29,636 nucleotides of DNA from an uncultured Chitinophagaceae bacterium (GCA_937919945.1 CALESY010000029.1:1-29636), one strand, 5' to 3'. Positions 15,339 to 23,469 are shown, counted from the stretch's first letter. Numbers and translations: made by a program. The notes: generated by a model not told the origin, from the sequence alone.

Positions 15339-17186
15339 ATGAACTGTTTGTACAAGTTAATCATTATTACACTTTGCACTATTGCACCGTTGGCAGCATC
15401 GGCACAACAGTATTTGAATAAAACCATCAGTGTAGATGCAAAACGAAAACCTGTTGGCGAAGTGCTGAAGACAATAAGCAGGCAAGGTGGCTTTTACTTT
15501 TCTTACAATAGTGATTTGATAAAAGATGATAGCCTCGTGTCATTATCTGTAAAAAACAAAACGGTGAGGCAAGCGTTGGCTATCCTCTTCGATAAAAATT
15601 TTGAATACACAGAAACAGCAACACATATTATCATACAGCCATCTGCGGCTATGTATTGGTATGCCACAGGCTATGTAAAAGATGTAATAACCGGTGAAAA
15701 CATACCACATGCCAGCGTGTACGAGAAAACACAATTTGTCAGCACACTCACCAACGAGTTGGGCTATTTCCGTTTGCGGCTCAGAGATAGAAATAAACCG
15801 GCTGTTATCTCCGTAAGTAAATCCTGGTATGTAGATACAGCTATTGTTGTACACGCATCTGCCAAGCAGGAAGTGAAAGTAGCTATTACACCCAAAAACT
15901 TTGAGCTGGACTCGTTTGTAGTAACAAAGAAAACAGGCGTTGAAGGCAACTGGCTCAGCCGTTTGTTTCTTTCTTCCAAACAACGTATGCAGGGTGTAAA
16001 CCTCGGTAAGTTTTTTGCAGACAAACCATACCAGACATCGCTTGTGCCAGGCTTAGGCACACACGGGCGTATGAGCGCGCAGGCTGTTAATAAATTTTCC
16101 TTCAACCTATTGGGTGGTTATGCCGGTGGGGTGAATGGTTTTGAGATGGCAGGTGTTTTCAACATCAACAAAACAGATGTGCGAGGTGCGCAACTGGCAG
16201 GTATCTTTAATATGGCAGGTGGCAAGGTAAGCGGCTTGCAGATAGCAGGTGTGTACAACCATGTGATGAAGGCATCGGAAGGTTGGCAATTTGCAGGTTT
16301 TGCTAATCTTGTAAATGCAGAGCTGAAAGGCATACAGATAGGAGGTGCGTATAACCATGTATGGGGCGATATTGAAGGCGCGCAAATAGCAGGGTTTGTT
16401 AACCTTGCCAAAGGCAGTGTGGAAGGCGCACAAATAAGCGGCTCTGTAAACTACGCAGACAGTACGGTGAACGGCACACAAATAGCAGGCTTTATAAGTA
16501 TTGCGAAAGAAAAGACCGAGGGTGTGCAAATAGCAGGTGCAGCCAACTATGCCAACGATACATTGGACGGTACGCAGATAGCAGGCTTTGCCAATATAGC
16601 AGGCAATGAGATGAGAGGTACACAAGTGTCAGGATTTTTTAATTATGCAAAACATGTAAAAGGTGTGCAGGTAGGTGTAGTGAATATAGCAGACACATCT
16701 TCAGGTGTAAGCATAGGCTTTTTCAATTTTATTGTAAAGGGTTATCATAAAGTAGTAGTTTCTTCAAATGAAATAACCAATGTACATATAGCCGGCAAAT
16801 CAGGAAATCGGAATATGTATACCATCTTGTCTTTCGGTATCAACGCAGGTAGTAACCTTGCTATTACAGGTGGCTATGGTATCGGCAGGCAGTTTAATAT
16901 CGGCAAGCGCATATCTGTCAATCCGGAGTTGACTGCTAATCAGCTTTACCTTGGCGATTTTGAATATACAAACGGTTTCTTCCGTTTTGAGACGGGTGTG
17001 CATTGTACATTTAGCAAGTACTTATCGGCCTACATAGCACCATCTTATAATTATTGTTATATAGATCAAACCCAATTCCCCACTGGCTACCGCAATGATA
17101 TACCCAACCTGGGTTTTGGCGGTACACGCCACAATAAAGACTGGACAAGCTGGATAGGCTGGAGTGTGGGTATAAGTATTTTTTAA
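15339..17186 (+). CDS. STN-domain signalling protein with 16-residue surface repeats
   Basis: Domains in order: signal peptide (1-22, ending ASAQQ); STN domain (about 26-100, KTISVDAKRKPVGEVLKTIS to FEYTETATHIIIQP); a carboxypeptidase-regulatory-like beta domain (about 107-195, GYVKDVITGENIPHASVYEK); a linker; eleven repeats with consensus GxQxAGxxN starting every 16 residues from 267 to 427, plus two degenerate copies at 442 and 456; and a C-terminal beta-rich, barrel-like domain (about 490-615). STN domains normally sit at the N-terminus of TonB-dependent transducers and touch FecR. Here no TonB plug or 22-strand barrel exists; the repeats take that place. The repeats resemble those of Leptospira LA_2272-type surface proteins (from memory). 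The gene directly follows FecR, so I infer that it is the surface sensor controlling the FecI-type factor. Confidence 0.85.
   Translation: MNCLYKLIIITLCTIAPLAASAQQYLNKTISVDAKRKPVGEVLKTISRQGGFYFSYNSDLIKDDSLVSLSVKNKTVRQALAILFDKNFEYTETATHIIIQPSAAMYWYATGYVKDVITGENIPHASVYEKTQFVSTLTNELGYFRLRLRDRNKPAVISVSKSWYVDTAIVVHASAKQEVKVAITPKNFELDSFVVTKKTGVEGNWLSRLFLSSKQRMQGVNLGKFFADKPYQTSLVPGLGTHGRMSAQAVNKFSFNLLGGYAGGVNGFEMAGVFNINKTDVRGAQLAGIFNMAGGKVSGLQIAGVYNHVMKASEGWQFAGFANLVNAELKGIQIGGAYNHVWGDIEGAQIAGFVNLAKGSVEGAQISGSVNYADSTVNGTQIAGFISIAKEKTEGVQIAGAANYANDTLDGTQIAGFANIAGNEMRGTQVSGFFNYAKHVKGVQVGVVNIADTSSGVSIGFFNFIVKGYHKVVVSSNEITNVHIAGKSGNRNMYTILSFGINAGSNLAITGGYGIGRQFNIGKRISVNPELTANQLYLGDFEYTNGFFRFETGVHCTFSKYLSAYIAPSYNYCYIDQTQFPTGYRNDIPNLGFGGTRHNKDWTSWIGWSVGISIF
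16137..16727 (+). repeat. Array of 16-residue (48-base) repeats, copy A
   Basis: Eleven units with the core G-x-Q-x-[AGS]-G-x-x-N start exactly 16 codons apart (residues 267, 283, 299 and so on to 427); two shorter units follow. The units differ strongly in synonymous codons (the Gln, Ala and Gly codons vary), so the array is old and kept by selection on the protein, not a recent DNA slippage product. Confidence 0.9.
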
Positions 17187-17193
17187 ATTGCCT

Positions 17194-17222
17194 TAGGGGT
17201 ATATACCCTGTGTGTTGTCATA
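17194..17222 (+). promoter_or_regulatory. Bipartite ECF-type promoter, copy 2 (before second repeat protein)
   Basis: TAGGGGTA (17194-17201), 13 bases, TTGTC (17215-17219), then ATA. Sequence blocks and spacing equal those at 13683 and 18525. The -35 block overlaps a perfect 12-base palindrome, GGGTATATACCC (17197-17208). The ATG at 17245 follows 25 bases after the TTGTC block. Confidence 0.75.
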
Positions 17223-17244
17223 CTATCAAACAGAAAGAAAGTAT

Positions 17245-18366
17245 ATGACAACGAAATTAGCAGGATTAATGGCGGCCTTGCTTTTTGCAGCCACAACCAA
17301 TGCACAGCCACGTAAGTTTTCAGCAGCACATATAGGTTTTTTTTACCCACTTAGTACCAACGGCATTTTTGCTAAAGAATATACCAATGGTTTTTCACTG
17401 CATATAATTGCCGGTATGTCTTATAACGAAACATCATTTTGCGCTGCAGGTATAAGCAGTTATGTATTCAATAACGCGGACGGCATTATGCTCGCGGGTT
17501 TTTCCAACCATGTACGTAATGAGATGAGTGGTGCGCAGTTGGCAGGCTTTATGAATACGGTACGCAACTACACGCATGGATTACAGGCTGCAGGCTTTAT
17601 GAATATTGCAGGCAGTATTAATGGTGCGCAATTAGGTGGTTTTGCTAATATTGCATTTGAACAAAGCGAAGGCATACAAGCTGCAGGGTTTATAAATCTT
17701 GCTGTAAAAGATTTCAGGGGTTTGCAGGCAGCAGGCTTTATGAATAGTGCGGGCAATACTGATGGTGTACAGGTTGCGGGTTTCATCAATGAGGCAAAGG
17801 ATGCGGATGCGCAAGTAGCAGGGTTTATTAATATTGCTAAAGAAGTTAGCGGTGTACAGGTAGCAGGGTTTATAAATATTGCAGACAGTTGTGATTATCC
17901 TATAGCACCTATCAACATCATTCGCAACGGACAAAAATCATTAGGCTTTACTACATACGATGGTGTTACCAATATGGCTACGTTCCGTTCGGGAGGCAGG
18001 GTGATGTATGGTATCATAGGTGCAGGCTACCACAACAATGCACGTAAACCTCTCTATGCGGCAGAAGCCGGGCTTGGCGCACATCTGCGTATCACTAAAA
18101 AGTTCCGACTGAATATAGAGGGTAGCAGCACCAGCTATACAGATTTTACAGATGAAATATATCTCAAATCATCTCTACGTGTAATGCCAGCCTATAGTGT
18201 TGGCAACAGGCTAGAAGTGTTTGCAGGACCTGCCATCAATCATGTACTGGGAGAAAACTACAATGGTAATGATATAAGCAAAAACTACTTGTGGAGCCAT
18301 TACGAGTGGGGCAATTTTAATGGTATCTATCTGGGTTTTGCTGCAGGCATGCACTTTCACCTGTAG
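17245..18366 (+). CDS. Exported protein with 14-16-residue surface repeats and barrel-like C-terminus
   Basis: I use the ATG at 17245: it follows an A/G-rich stretch (AGAAAGAAAG), gives a standard signal peptide (MTTKLAGLMAALLFAATTNA) and lies after the predicted promoter, whereas the upstream GTG at 17212 lies inside that promoter. The 373-residue product has nine repeats of the type GxQxAGFxN at residues 80, 96, 112, 127, 143, 159, 174, 188 and 203, so spacing is 14-16. A C-terminal beta-rich domain (about 252-373, VMYGIIGAGYHNN to GFAAGMHFHL) follows. It lacks the STN and regulatory domains of its upstream neighbour but shares the repeat and the general C-terminal character, so the two are partial paralogues. 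Likely outer-membrane or surface located; ligand unknown. Expression is probably driven by the FecI-type factor. Confidence 0.82.
   Translation: MTTKLAGLMAALLFAATTNAQPRKFSAAHIGFFYPLSTNGIFAKEYTNGFSLHIIAGMSYNETSFCAAGISSYVFNNADGIMLAGFSNHVRNEMSGAQLAGFMNTVRNYTHGLQAAGFMNIAGSINGAQLGGFANIAFEQSEGIQAAGFINLAVKDFRGLQAAGFMNSAGNTDGVQVAGFINEAKDADAQVAGFINIAKEVSGVQVAGFINIADSCDYPIAPINIIRNGQKSLGFTTYDGVTNMATFRSGGRVMYGIIGAGYHNNARKPLYAAEAGLGAHLRITKKFRLNIEGSSTSYTDFTDEIYLKSSLRVMPAYSVGNRLEVFAGPAINHVLGENYNGNDISKNYLWSHYEWGNFNGIYLGFAAGMHFHL
17482..17877 (+). repeat. Array of 14-16-residue repeats, copy B
   Basis: Nine units share the core G-x-Q-x-[AG]-G-F-x-N with the array at 16137-16727, but spacing is less regular (16, 16, 15, 16, 16, 15, 14, 15). 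In one unit the first Gly is Asp (DAQVAGFIN). Confidence 0.85.
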
Positions 18367-18469
18367 CACACAGCCTGCCGTTTATACAACCGTGTTTGCC
18401 GATTACATTCTTCTATTTACCGAAGGAAGATTCCGTGAAACTATTGTGTGTACTTGTTTTGCGGCCGAT

Positions 18470-18482
18470 TCCTGTTACAGGA
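18470..18482. promoter_or_regulatory. Short perfect dyad upstream of the receptor gene
   Basis: TCCTGT and ACAGGA flank a single T. The dyad lies 42 bases before the -35 block of the ECF-type promoter at 18525, where an activator could bind. No regulator is identified. Confidence 0.3.
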
Positions 18483-18524
18483 CTTATCAGTAAAATTTAT
18501 TTATAAAAAAATACACTACCCAAG

Positions 18525-18553
18525 TAGGGGTAAAAAACGCAATCATTGTCATT
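18525..18553 (+). promoter_or_regulatory. Bipartite ECF-type promoter, copy 3 (before TonB receptor)
   Basis: TAGGGGTA (18525-18532), 13 bases, TTGTC (18546-18550), then ATT. Third exact copy of the two blocks and spacing. The -35 block is also the right arm of a TACCC/GGGTA inverted repeat (18517-18532). The ATG at 18570 follows 19 bases after the TTGTC block. Confidence 0.75.
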
Positions 18554-18569
18554 ATATAAAACCAACAAA

Positions 18570-20972
18570 ATGTTACACTTCAGAAACTGGCTCTTGATAG
18601 CAGGACTGGCATTAGCAAACAGCAATACAACAACAGCCCAAGAGGCAACTACAAGCACTAAGAAAAGCACCATCACACAAAAAGTACATGGCATAGTTAC
18701 AGATGGAGCATCTAAACAGCCATTGGCAGGCGTGGTAGTGATACTGCAATCAGATACAAAAATAAATGCTATAACAGACGAAACAGGCGCATTTACACTT
18801 ACGGGTGTGCCGCTGGGCAGGCAAACATTCATCTTCAAAATGGTAGGTTTTGAAGACTATACCGTAGCAGAAACGCCCGTAATAAGCGGTAAGGAATTAG
18901 ACCTCAATATTTCTATGAACGAAAGCCTGAAGAAGCTGGACGAGGTAACTGTAAAAGCTGCAGGCAAAGACCGCATCAAACCCATGAACGAATTTGCTGC
19001 CGTAAGCGCGCGTGCATTTTCGGTAGAAGAAACCCGCCGTTATGCGGCAGCGTTTGCAGACCCGGCACGTATGGTACAGAACTTCCCCGGTGTAAGCAAT
19101 GCAGGCGATATGGATAACAGCATTGTAGTACGTGGCAACTCGCCCAAAGGCGTACTGTGGCGTATGGAAGGTATTGAAATACCTAACCCCAACCATTTTA
19201 CTGCACAAGGTGCCAGTGGCGGAGCCATCAGCATGCTGAATGCCAATACATTAGGCAACTCAGATTTCTACACCGGTGCTTTTGTACCTGAAATTGGTAA
19301 CGCACTGTCCGGCGCTTTCGACCTCAATCTGCGTACGGGCAATAATAAACGTGCAGAGCATACAGTAGCAATAGGTACATTGGGTATAGAGTTGGCAACC
19401 GAAGGGCCATTCAGCAAAAACGGGAAGGGCTCATATCTGGTAAACTATCGTTATTCTACACTGGCACTTCTAAAAAGTTTCATTGATGTAGGACAAGCGA
19501 TACCAGCCTATCAGGATGGTTCATTCAAAGTAAGCCTGCCAACAGCCAAAGCAGGAACATTTACGATATGGGGATTGGGTGGTTATAACGTAGCTGCGAA
19601 TACGCCAGACAAAGACAGCAGCAAATGGGACGATGATAACCCGAACATAAAATACGATAGCAGGAACCACATGTACACAGGTGGTATAGCACATCAGTAT
19701 TTTGTAAAAAAAGATGCTTACATCAAAACAGTAATAGCTGTATCGCAAGATAAAACAATCAGCGATGCAGATACCCTTAACCCTGCTAACGACTATGCAC
19801 GTGTGTCTATACAACGCAGCGGCATCACCAATAACGCGGTGCGTGCATCAGTGATGTACAATCAGAAGGTAAATGCACGCCACACATATCGTGCAGGTAT
19901 CATTGGCCAGTATTGGGCGTATAACATGAACCAGCAATACTTTGATTTTTCAGATGATACGTGGCGCAATATTCTGGATGGTGATGGTAACACGCAGTTT
20001 TATCAGGCTTATTTGCAATGGAAAACAAGATTATCTGACAGACTGAGCGCAACAGCGGGTGTTCATGGTTCTTATCTGGCACTCAACAGCAAGTATAGTA
20101 TAGAGCCACGCGCTAATATTACTTACCTGGCCAATAAAAACAAGTTTACGCTTGCAGCAGGCCTGCATAGCAAACCCGAACACCTCTCTACTTACTTGTT
20201 TCAAAATGCAAACGTAGGACAGGCAGTAACACACCCTAACAAAAACCTAGACCTGCAACGCGCTTTCCATACAGTATTAGGTTATGAAACATCACTGCCA
20301 TTTAAAACCCGCCTGAAAGCGGAAGTATACTATCAGCACCTGTACAACATACCTGTTGAAAAAGACAGCAATTCAGGGTTCTCTATCATCAACGCGCTAG
20401 ATGTGTATTCACTTTTGGGTACCAAACCACTGGTAAGTGAGGGTACGGGCAGAAACTACGGTATAGACATCAGCCTCGAACGTCCTTTTGCCAACAACTA
20501 TTATATACTGGCTACGGGGTCTGTTTTCAAAAGTACTTACACAACTTATGGGGGTAAAACGTACAATACACGTTTTGACAGAGGATATACATTCAACGTG
20601 GTAGGCGGTAAAGAATTTAAACTGAACCATAGCGGGCGCAAACTGATAGGGCTGAACGGCAAAGTGCTGATGAACGGTGGAGCACGCGAGTCTGTAATAG
20701 ATATTGCTGCATCAAGGCAAAGCGGCAAAGCGGAGTATGTGCAGGATAAATACTTTACTACACAAGTGCCGGCTTACTTCCGTACGGATGCAGGGGTCTA
20801 TTATAAAGTAAACAACAAACGTGCTACACATACTTTGCAACTGGATGTGCAGAACGTAACAAACCGTAAAAATTTCTTTTTCTCTTATTACGATGATAAA
20901 TCGGCAAGTATTAAATCAGTTAACCAGTTAGGATTACTTCCCAACCTCAGTTATCGTGTAGAGTTTCATTAA
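18570..20972 (+). CDS. TonB-dependent receptor with carboxypeptidase-regulatory N-domain
   Basis: The ATG at 18570 gives MLHFRNWLLIAGLALANSNT, a signal peptide; the frame also opens at a TTG at 18546, which lies in the promoter. The 800-residue product has an N-terminal carboxypeptidase-regulatory-like domain (about 38-125, KVHGIVTDGASKQPLAGVVV), then a plug domain (about 130-260, with MVQNFPGVSNAGDMDNSIVV and GNSPKGVLWRMEGIEIPNPN), and a large beta-barrel to the C-terminal strand LPNLSYRVEFH ending in an aromatic/His pair. It should import an unknown ligand across the outer membrane with TonB energy. It has no STN domain, consistent with signalling being done by the separate STN protein upstream. 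The GIN-domain lipoprotein follows after 38 bases, likely in the same transcript. Confidence 0.9.
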   Translation: MLHFRNWLLIAGLALANSNTTTAQEATTSTKKSTITQKVHGIVTDGASKQPLAGVVVILQSDTKINAITDETGAFTLTGVPLGRQTFIFKMVGFEDYTVAETPVISGKELDLNISMNESLKKLDEVTVKAAGKDRIKPMNEFAAVSARAFSVEETRRYAAAFADPARMVQNFPGVSNAGDMDNSIVVRGNSPKGVLWRMEGIEIPNPNHFTAQGASGGAISMLNANTLGNSDFYTGAFVPEIGNALSGAFDLNLRTGNNKRAEHTVAIGTLGIELATEGPFSKNGKGSYLVNYRYSTLALLKSFIDVGQAIPAYQDGSFKVSLPTAKAGTFTIWGLGGYNVAANTPDKDSSKWDDDNPNIKYDSRNHMYTGGIAHQYFVKKDAYIKTVIAVSQDKTISDADTLNPANDYARVSIQRSGITNNAVRASVMYNQKVNARHTYRAGIIGQYWAYNMNQQYFDFSDDTWRNILDGDGNTQFYQAYLQWKTRLSDRLSATAGVHGSYLALNSKYSIEPRANITYLANKNKFTLAAGLHSKPEHLSTYLFQNANVGQAVTHPNKNLDLQRAFHTVLGYETSLPFKTRLKAEVYYQHLYNIPVEKDSNSGFSIINALDVYSLLGTKPLVSEGTGRNYGIDISLERPFANNYYILATGSVFKSTYTTYGGKTYNTRFDRGYTFNVVGGKEFKLNHSGRKLIGLNGKVLMNGGARESVIDIAASRQSGKAEYVQDKYFTTQVPAYFRTDAGVYYKVNNKRATHTLQLDVQNVTNRKNFFFSYYDDKSASIKSVNQLGLLPNLSYRVEFH

Positions 20973-21010
20973 TAAACAAAAATCAATAGATAATATAAAA
21001 CAGGATTAGT

Positions 21011-21667
21011 ATGAAAAGATTATCAGTAATTGTACTCAGTGCATCAATCGCTTTTGCATCATGCAGTAAGGAACGCATCAAAGGAGAAGGTTCTGTTGTT
21101 ACAGAAACCCGCAGTATCAATGCCATCACACGTGTAAACCTGAATGGCGGCGAGGAGTTGGAAATAGTACCATCAAAAGAAAATAAGGTAGTAGTAAGCG
21201 GGTATCAGAATTTAGTGCCTGTGTACAGAACTAATGTATCGGGCAGTACACTGAATCTGGAATTTGAACGCAAGTATTACAATGTGCGTAATAACAACAT
21301 CAAAGTAACACTCTACACACAAAGCCTGAATGATATAGAAGTGAATGGCAGCGGTAATATTAACATTAAAGACAGCCTGAAGACAGACAACCTGAAAGTA
21401 GAAATAAATGGTAGCGGCAATGTATATAGCTATCCTAACTATTTCCAAAACCTGACACTGGATATAAATGGCAGCGGTAACATCAACATGAGGCAGGCAA
21501 CCGGTAAATATGTGCGTGCTGAAGTTTCAGGCTCAGGCGATATTGAAATAACGGTAGAAGAAAAATTAGATGCTCAAATATCAGGTTCCGGACAGATAAA
21601 ATATTGGGGTAACCCTTCAACTGTACTGACAGATATTTCCGGCTCCGGCAAAGTAAGAAAGCAGTAA
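21011..21667 (+). CDS. GIN-domain (DUF2807) lipoprotein
   Basis: The 218-residue product starts with a lipoprotein signal, MKRLSVIVLSASIAFASC, with Cys18 the likely lipidated residue. The rest is a right-handed beta-helix-like DUF2807/GIN domain, seen from the repeated NGSGN or SGSG turns (NGSGNINI, NGSGNVYS, NGSGNINM, SGSGDIEI, SGSGQIKY, SGSGKVRK) spaced about 17-23 residues apart. GIN-domain proteins are widespread in Bacteroidota envelopes, but their biochemical role is not settled. It is probably anchored to a cell-envelope membrane and co-expressed with the TonB receptor 38 bases upstream, under the ECF-type promoter at 18525. A strong hairpin follows the stop codon. Confidence 0.88.
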   Translation: MKRLSVIVLSASIAFASCSKERIKGEGSVVTETRSINAITRVNLNGGEELEIVPSKENKVVVSGYQNLVPVYRTNVSGSTLNLEFERKYYNVRNNNIKVTLYTQSLNDIEVNGSGNINIKDSLKTDNLKVEINGSGNVYSYPNYFQNLTLDINGSGNINMRQATGKYVRAEVSGSGDIEITVEEKLDAQISGSGQIKYWGNPSTVLTDISGSGKVRKQ

Positions 21668-21692
21668 AGAATGTCATCAGGGGTGATTGACT

Positions 21693-21737
21693 ATAACCAA
21701 CCTGCACCGTTAAGGTGCGAGGTTGGTTATTATTTTA
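21693..21737 (+). terminator. Strong terminator hairpin shared by two convergent genes
   Basis: A 16-base-pair stem (21693-21708 with 21714-21730, one bulged G) closes on a 5-base loop, followed by TATTTTA on the plus strand. It lies 25 bases after the GIN-domain gene. The right arm also encodes the last codons of the convergent kinase, whose TAA lies in the loop. Confidence 0.75.
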
Positions 21738-23383
21738 TTGTATAGCAGCACAGGGTCGAATGGTTTGGTAATAAAATCATTCATGCCTGCTTCTTTTGCT
21801 TTGAGTCTTGCTTCTTCATATGCATCGGCGGTAAAGGCAATGATAGGTGTTGTGGTATCTTTCTTTCGTATATGTTTGGTTGCTTCAAAGCCATCCATTA
21901 CGGGCATGTGCAGGTCCATCAGTACTATATCGTAGGCATTAGCTGTAAGCAGGTTAACAGCTTCTTGTCCGTTTTTAGCAACCGTTACACCTGCATTCAT
22001 GTTTTCCAGTATCTTCTTGGCTACCAGTACATTCAGTTTGTTATCTTCTACCAATAGTACTTTGATGGTACTCAGGTCGTGCGTTTCTATAAAGCGTTGC
22101 TCGTCATCTTTTACTTCATTAGTAAGCCCCAACGTAGCCTCGAAGAAAAAGGTAGTGCCTACCCCTTCTTCAGAGCTGACATGCAGGGAGCTATGCATCA
22201 ACTGCAGGAGTTTTTGCGATATTGACAAGCCAAGCCCCATGCCATCGTGGCTGCGTGTTATCTTACTGTCCAGTTGGTTGAAGACTTTGAATATATCTGC
22301 AATTTTTTCATTGCTGATACCCACACCCGTATCTGCTATTTTAAAAAGTACATAGCAGTTTTTCTCATCCAGATGGCTCATTTTAACCCACAAAAACACC
22401 TCGCCTTTTTTGGTAAACTTAATGGCATTGCTCAGCACGTTGTGCAACACCAATATCAGCTTTTCATAATCGCCTAATACGAATTGCGGTATTCTGTCAT
22501 CAAAATCAAAATGCAGTTCAATATTTTTCTTAGCTGCTTCCAGCACAAAGCTATCTACTGCATTGTGACAAAATTTACGAATGTCAAACGGGCGTAGCTC
22601 TACATCTACCTTACCCATTTCCAGATTGTTGTAATAGAGTACATTGTCTATGAGCGATTTCAAGTGTTGCGATGAATAGTGCAGTAATTGTACATCTCGC
22701 CTGATGCTGTCCGGCACGCCTTTTTCTTTCAGCAGATGTGTCATGCCCAGTATAGCGTTGGCAGGAGTGCGTATCTCATGGCTCATGATAGAAAGAAAAC
22801 GGTTCTTCTCTTTCAGCGATTGCTCTGCAGTTTCTTTAGCATTTGCCAGTGCCTCCTCCATATAGAAGTTATTACGCGTAATGGTACGCGCTATCATTAA
22901 TGTGCAGATAATGGCTATGATGAGGTTGAATATCTGCATGGCGATAGCCATTTGCTCATTTTGCTGAAAAGCCAGCCCAAGTTTAGGTGTCAGGTCTGTA
23001 AGGTTTACAGCTAGCAGGCACAGAAACGTAAACGATATGGTGAAAACCCGTTGCCATCTGTTTTCGTAACCCGTAACTACATATCCAAACAGCAATAGCG
23101 GAATATACAGCACGACGCTGTTGTTGTAATTGTTTACAAAACCGGAATCAAACAGCAACACCAGCATATCCGAATACACCACACTCATTACCGCTGTGGT
23201 ATGCACTTTTTTCTTATGCAGCAAATACAGATTGCTGGTAAACGCCATAGCCGCTATGGCAAAATATGATGCATATGTAGCTCTGCCGATATAGGCAGCT
23301 ATGTACACTAAAAACGAAAGGCAGACTAATACGGCGATAATGTTAAGGTGCAACAATATCCTGCTCTGCTTATTTTTTTTCAT
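21710..23383 (-). CDS. Hybrid sensor histidine kinase/response regulator
   Basis: The 557-residue product has about five or six membrane helices in residues 10-165 and no large extracytoplasmic loop, so it probably senses a membrane-linked or intracellular signal. A coiled linker (about 172-195) leads to the HisKA domain with FLSIMSHEIRTPANAILGMT, His202 the phosphorylation site. The ATPase domain shows the N box (HNVLSNAIKFTKKG, Asn319), G1 box (DTGVGIS, Asp351) and GMGLGLSISQKLL. A receiver domain at about 440-555 carries VLMD (Asp490 the phosphate acceptor), TAD and Lys540. No output domain is present, so a separate phosphotransfer protein or regulator is needed. The gene has its own divergent promoter (23470-23498). 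A link to the neighbouring FecI locus is not shown. Confidence 0.93.
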   Translation of the reverse strand: MKKNKQSRILLHLNIIAVLVCLSFLVYIAAYIGRATYASYFAIAAMAFTSNLYLLHKKKVHTTAVMSVVYSDMLVLLFDSGFVNNYNNSVVLYIPLLLFGYVVTGYENRWQRVFTISFTFLCLLAVNLTDLTPKLGLAFQQNEQMAIAMQIFNLIIAIICTLMIARTITRNNFYMEEALANAKETAEQSLKEKNRFLSIMSHEIRTPANAILGMTHLLKEKGVPDSIRRDVQLLHYSSQHLKSLIDNVLYYNNLEMGKVDVELRPFDIRKFCHNAVDSFVLEAAKKNIELHFDFDDRIPQFVLGDYEKLILVLHNVLSNAIKFTKKGEVFLWVKMSHLDEKNCYVLFKIADTGVGISNEKIADIFKVFNQLDSKITRSHDGMGLGLSISQKLLQLMHSSLHVSSEEGVGTTFFFEATLGLTNEVKDDEQRFIETHDLSTIKVLLVEDNKLNVLVAKKILENMNAGVTVAKNGQEAVNLLTANAYDIVLMDLHMPVMDGFEATKHIRKKDTTTPIIAFTADAYEEARLKAKEAGMNDFITKPFDPVLLYNKIITNLAP

Positions 23384-23469
23384 AGCCGTTTTAAGACTGT
23401 TTAGCAGTTAATACAATAGAGGTTTATTATCAGGTAGATTATATTTTCTCTCACTTAAGCACCTTATTA

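Noticed and set aside
16107..16625. Long minus-strand frames opposite the repeat array
   Set aside because: They are shadows: the 48-base repeat keeps the antisense frame open and gives repetitive Cys/Tyr/Leu-rich sequence without start context.
20550..20570. GGGGTA in the receptor gene (also at about 11034, 11588 and 12600)
   Set aside because: All are inside genes and lack the second promoter block.
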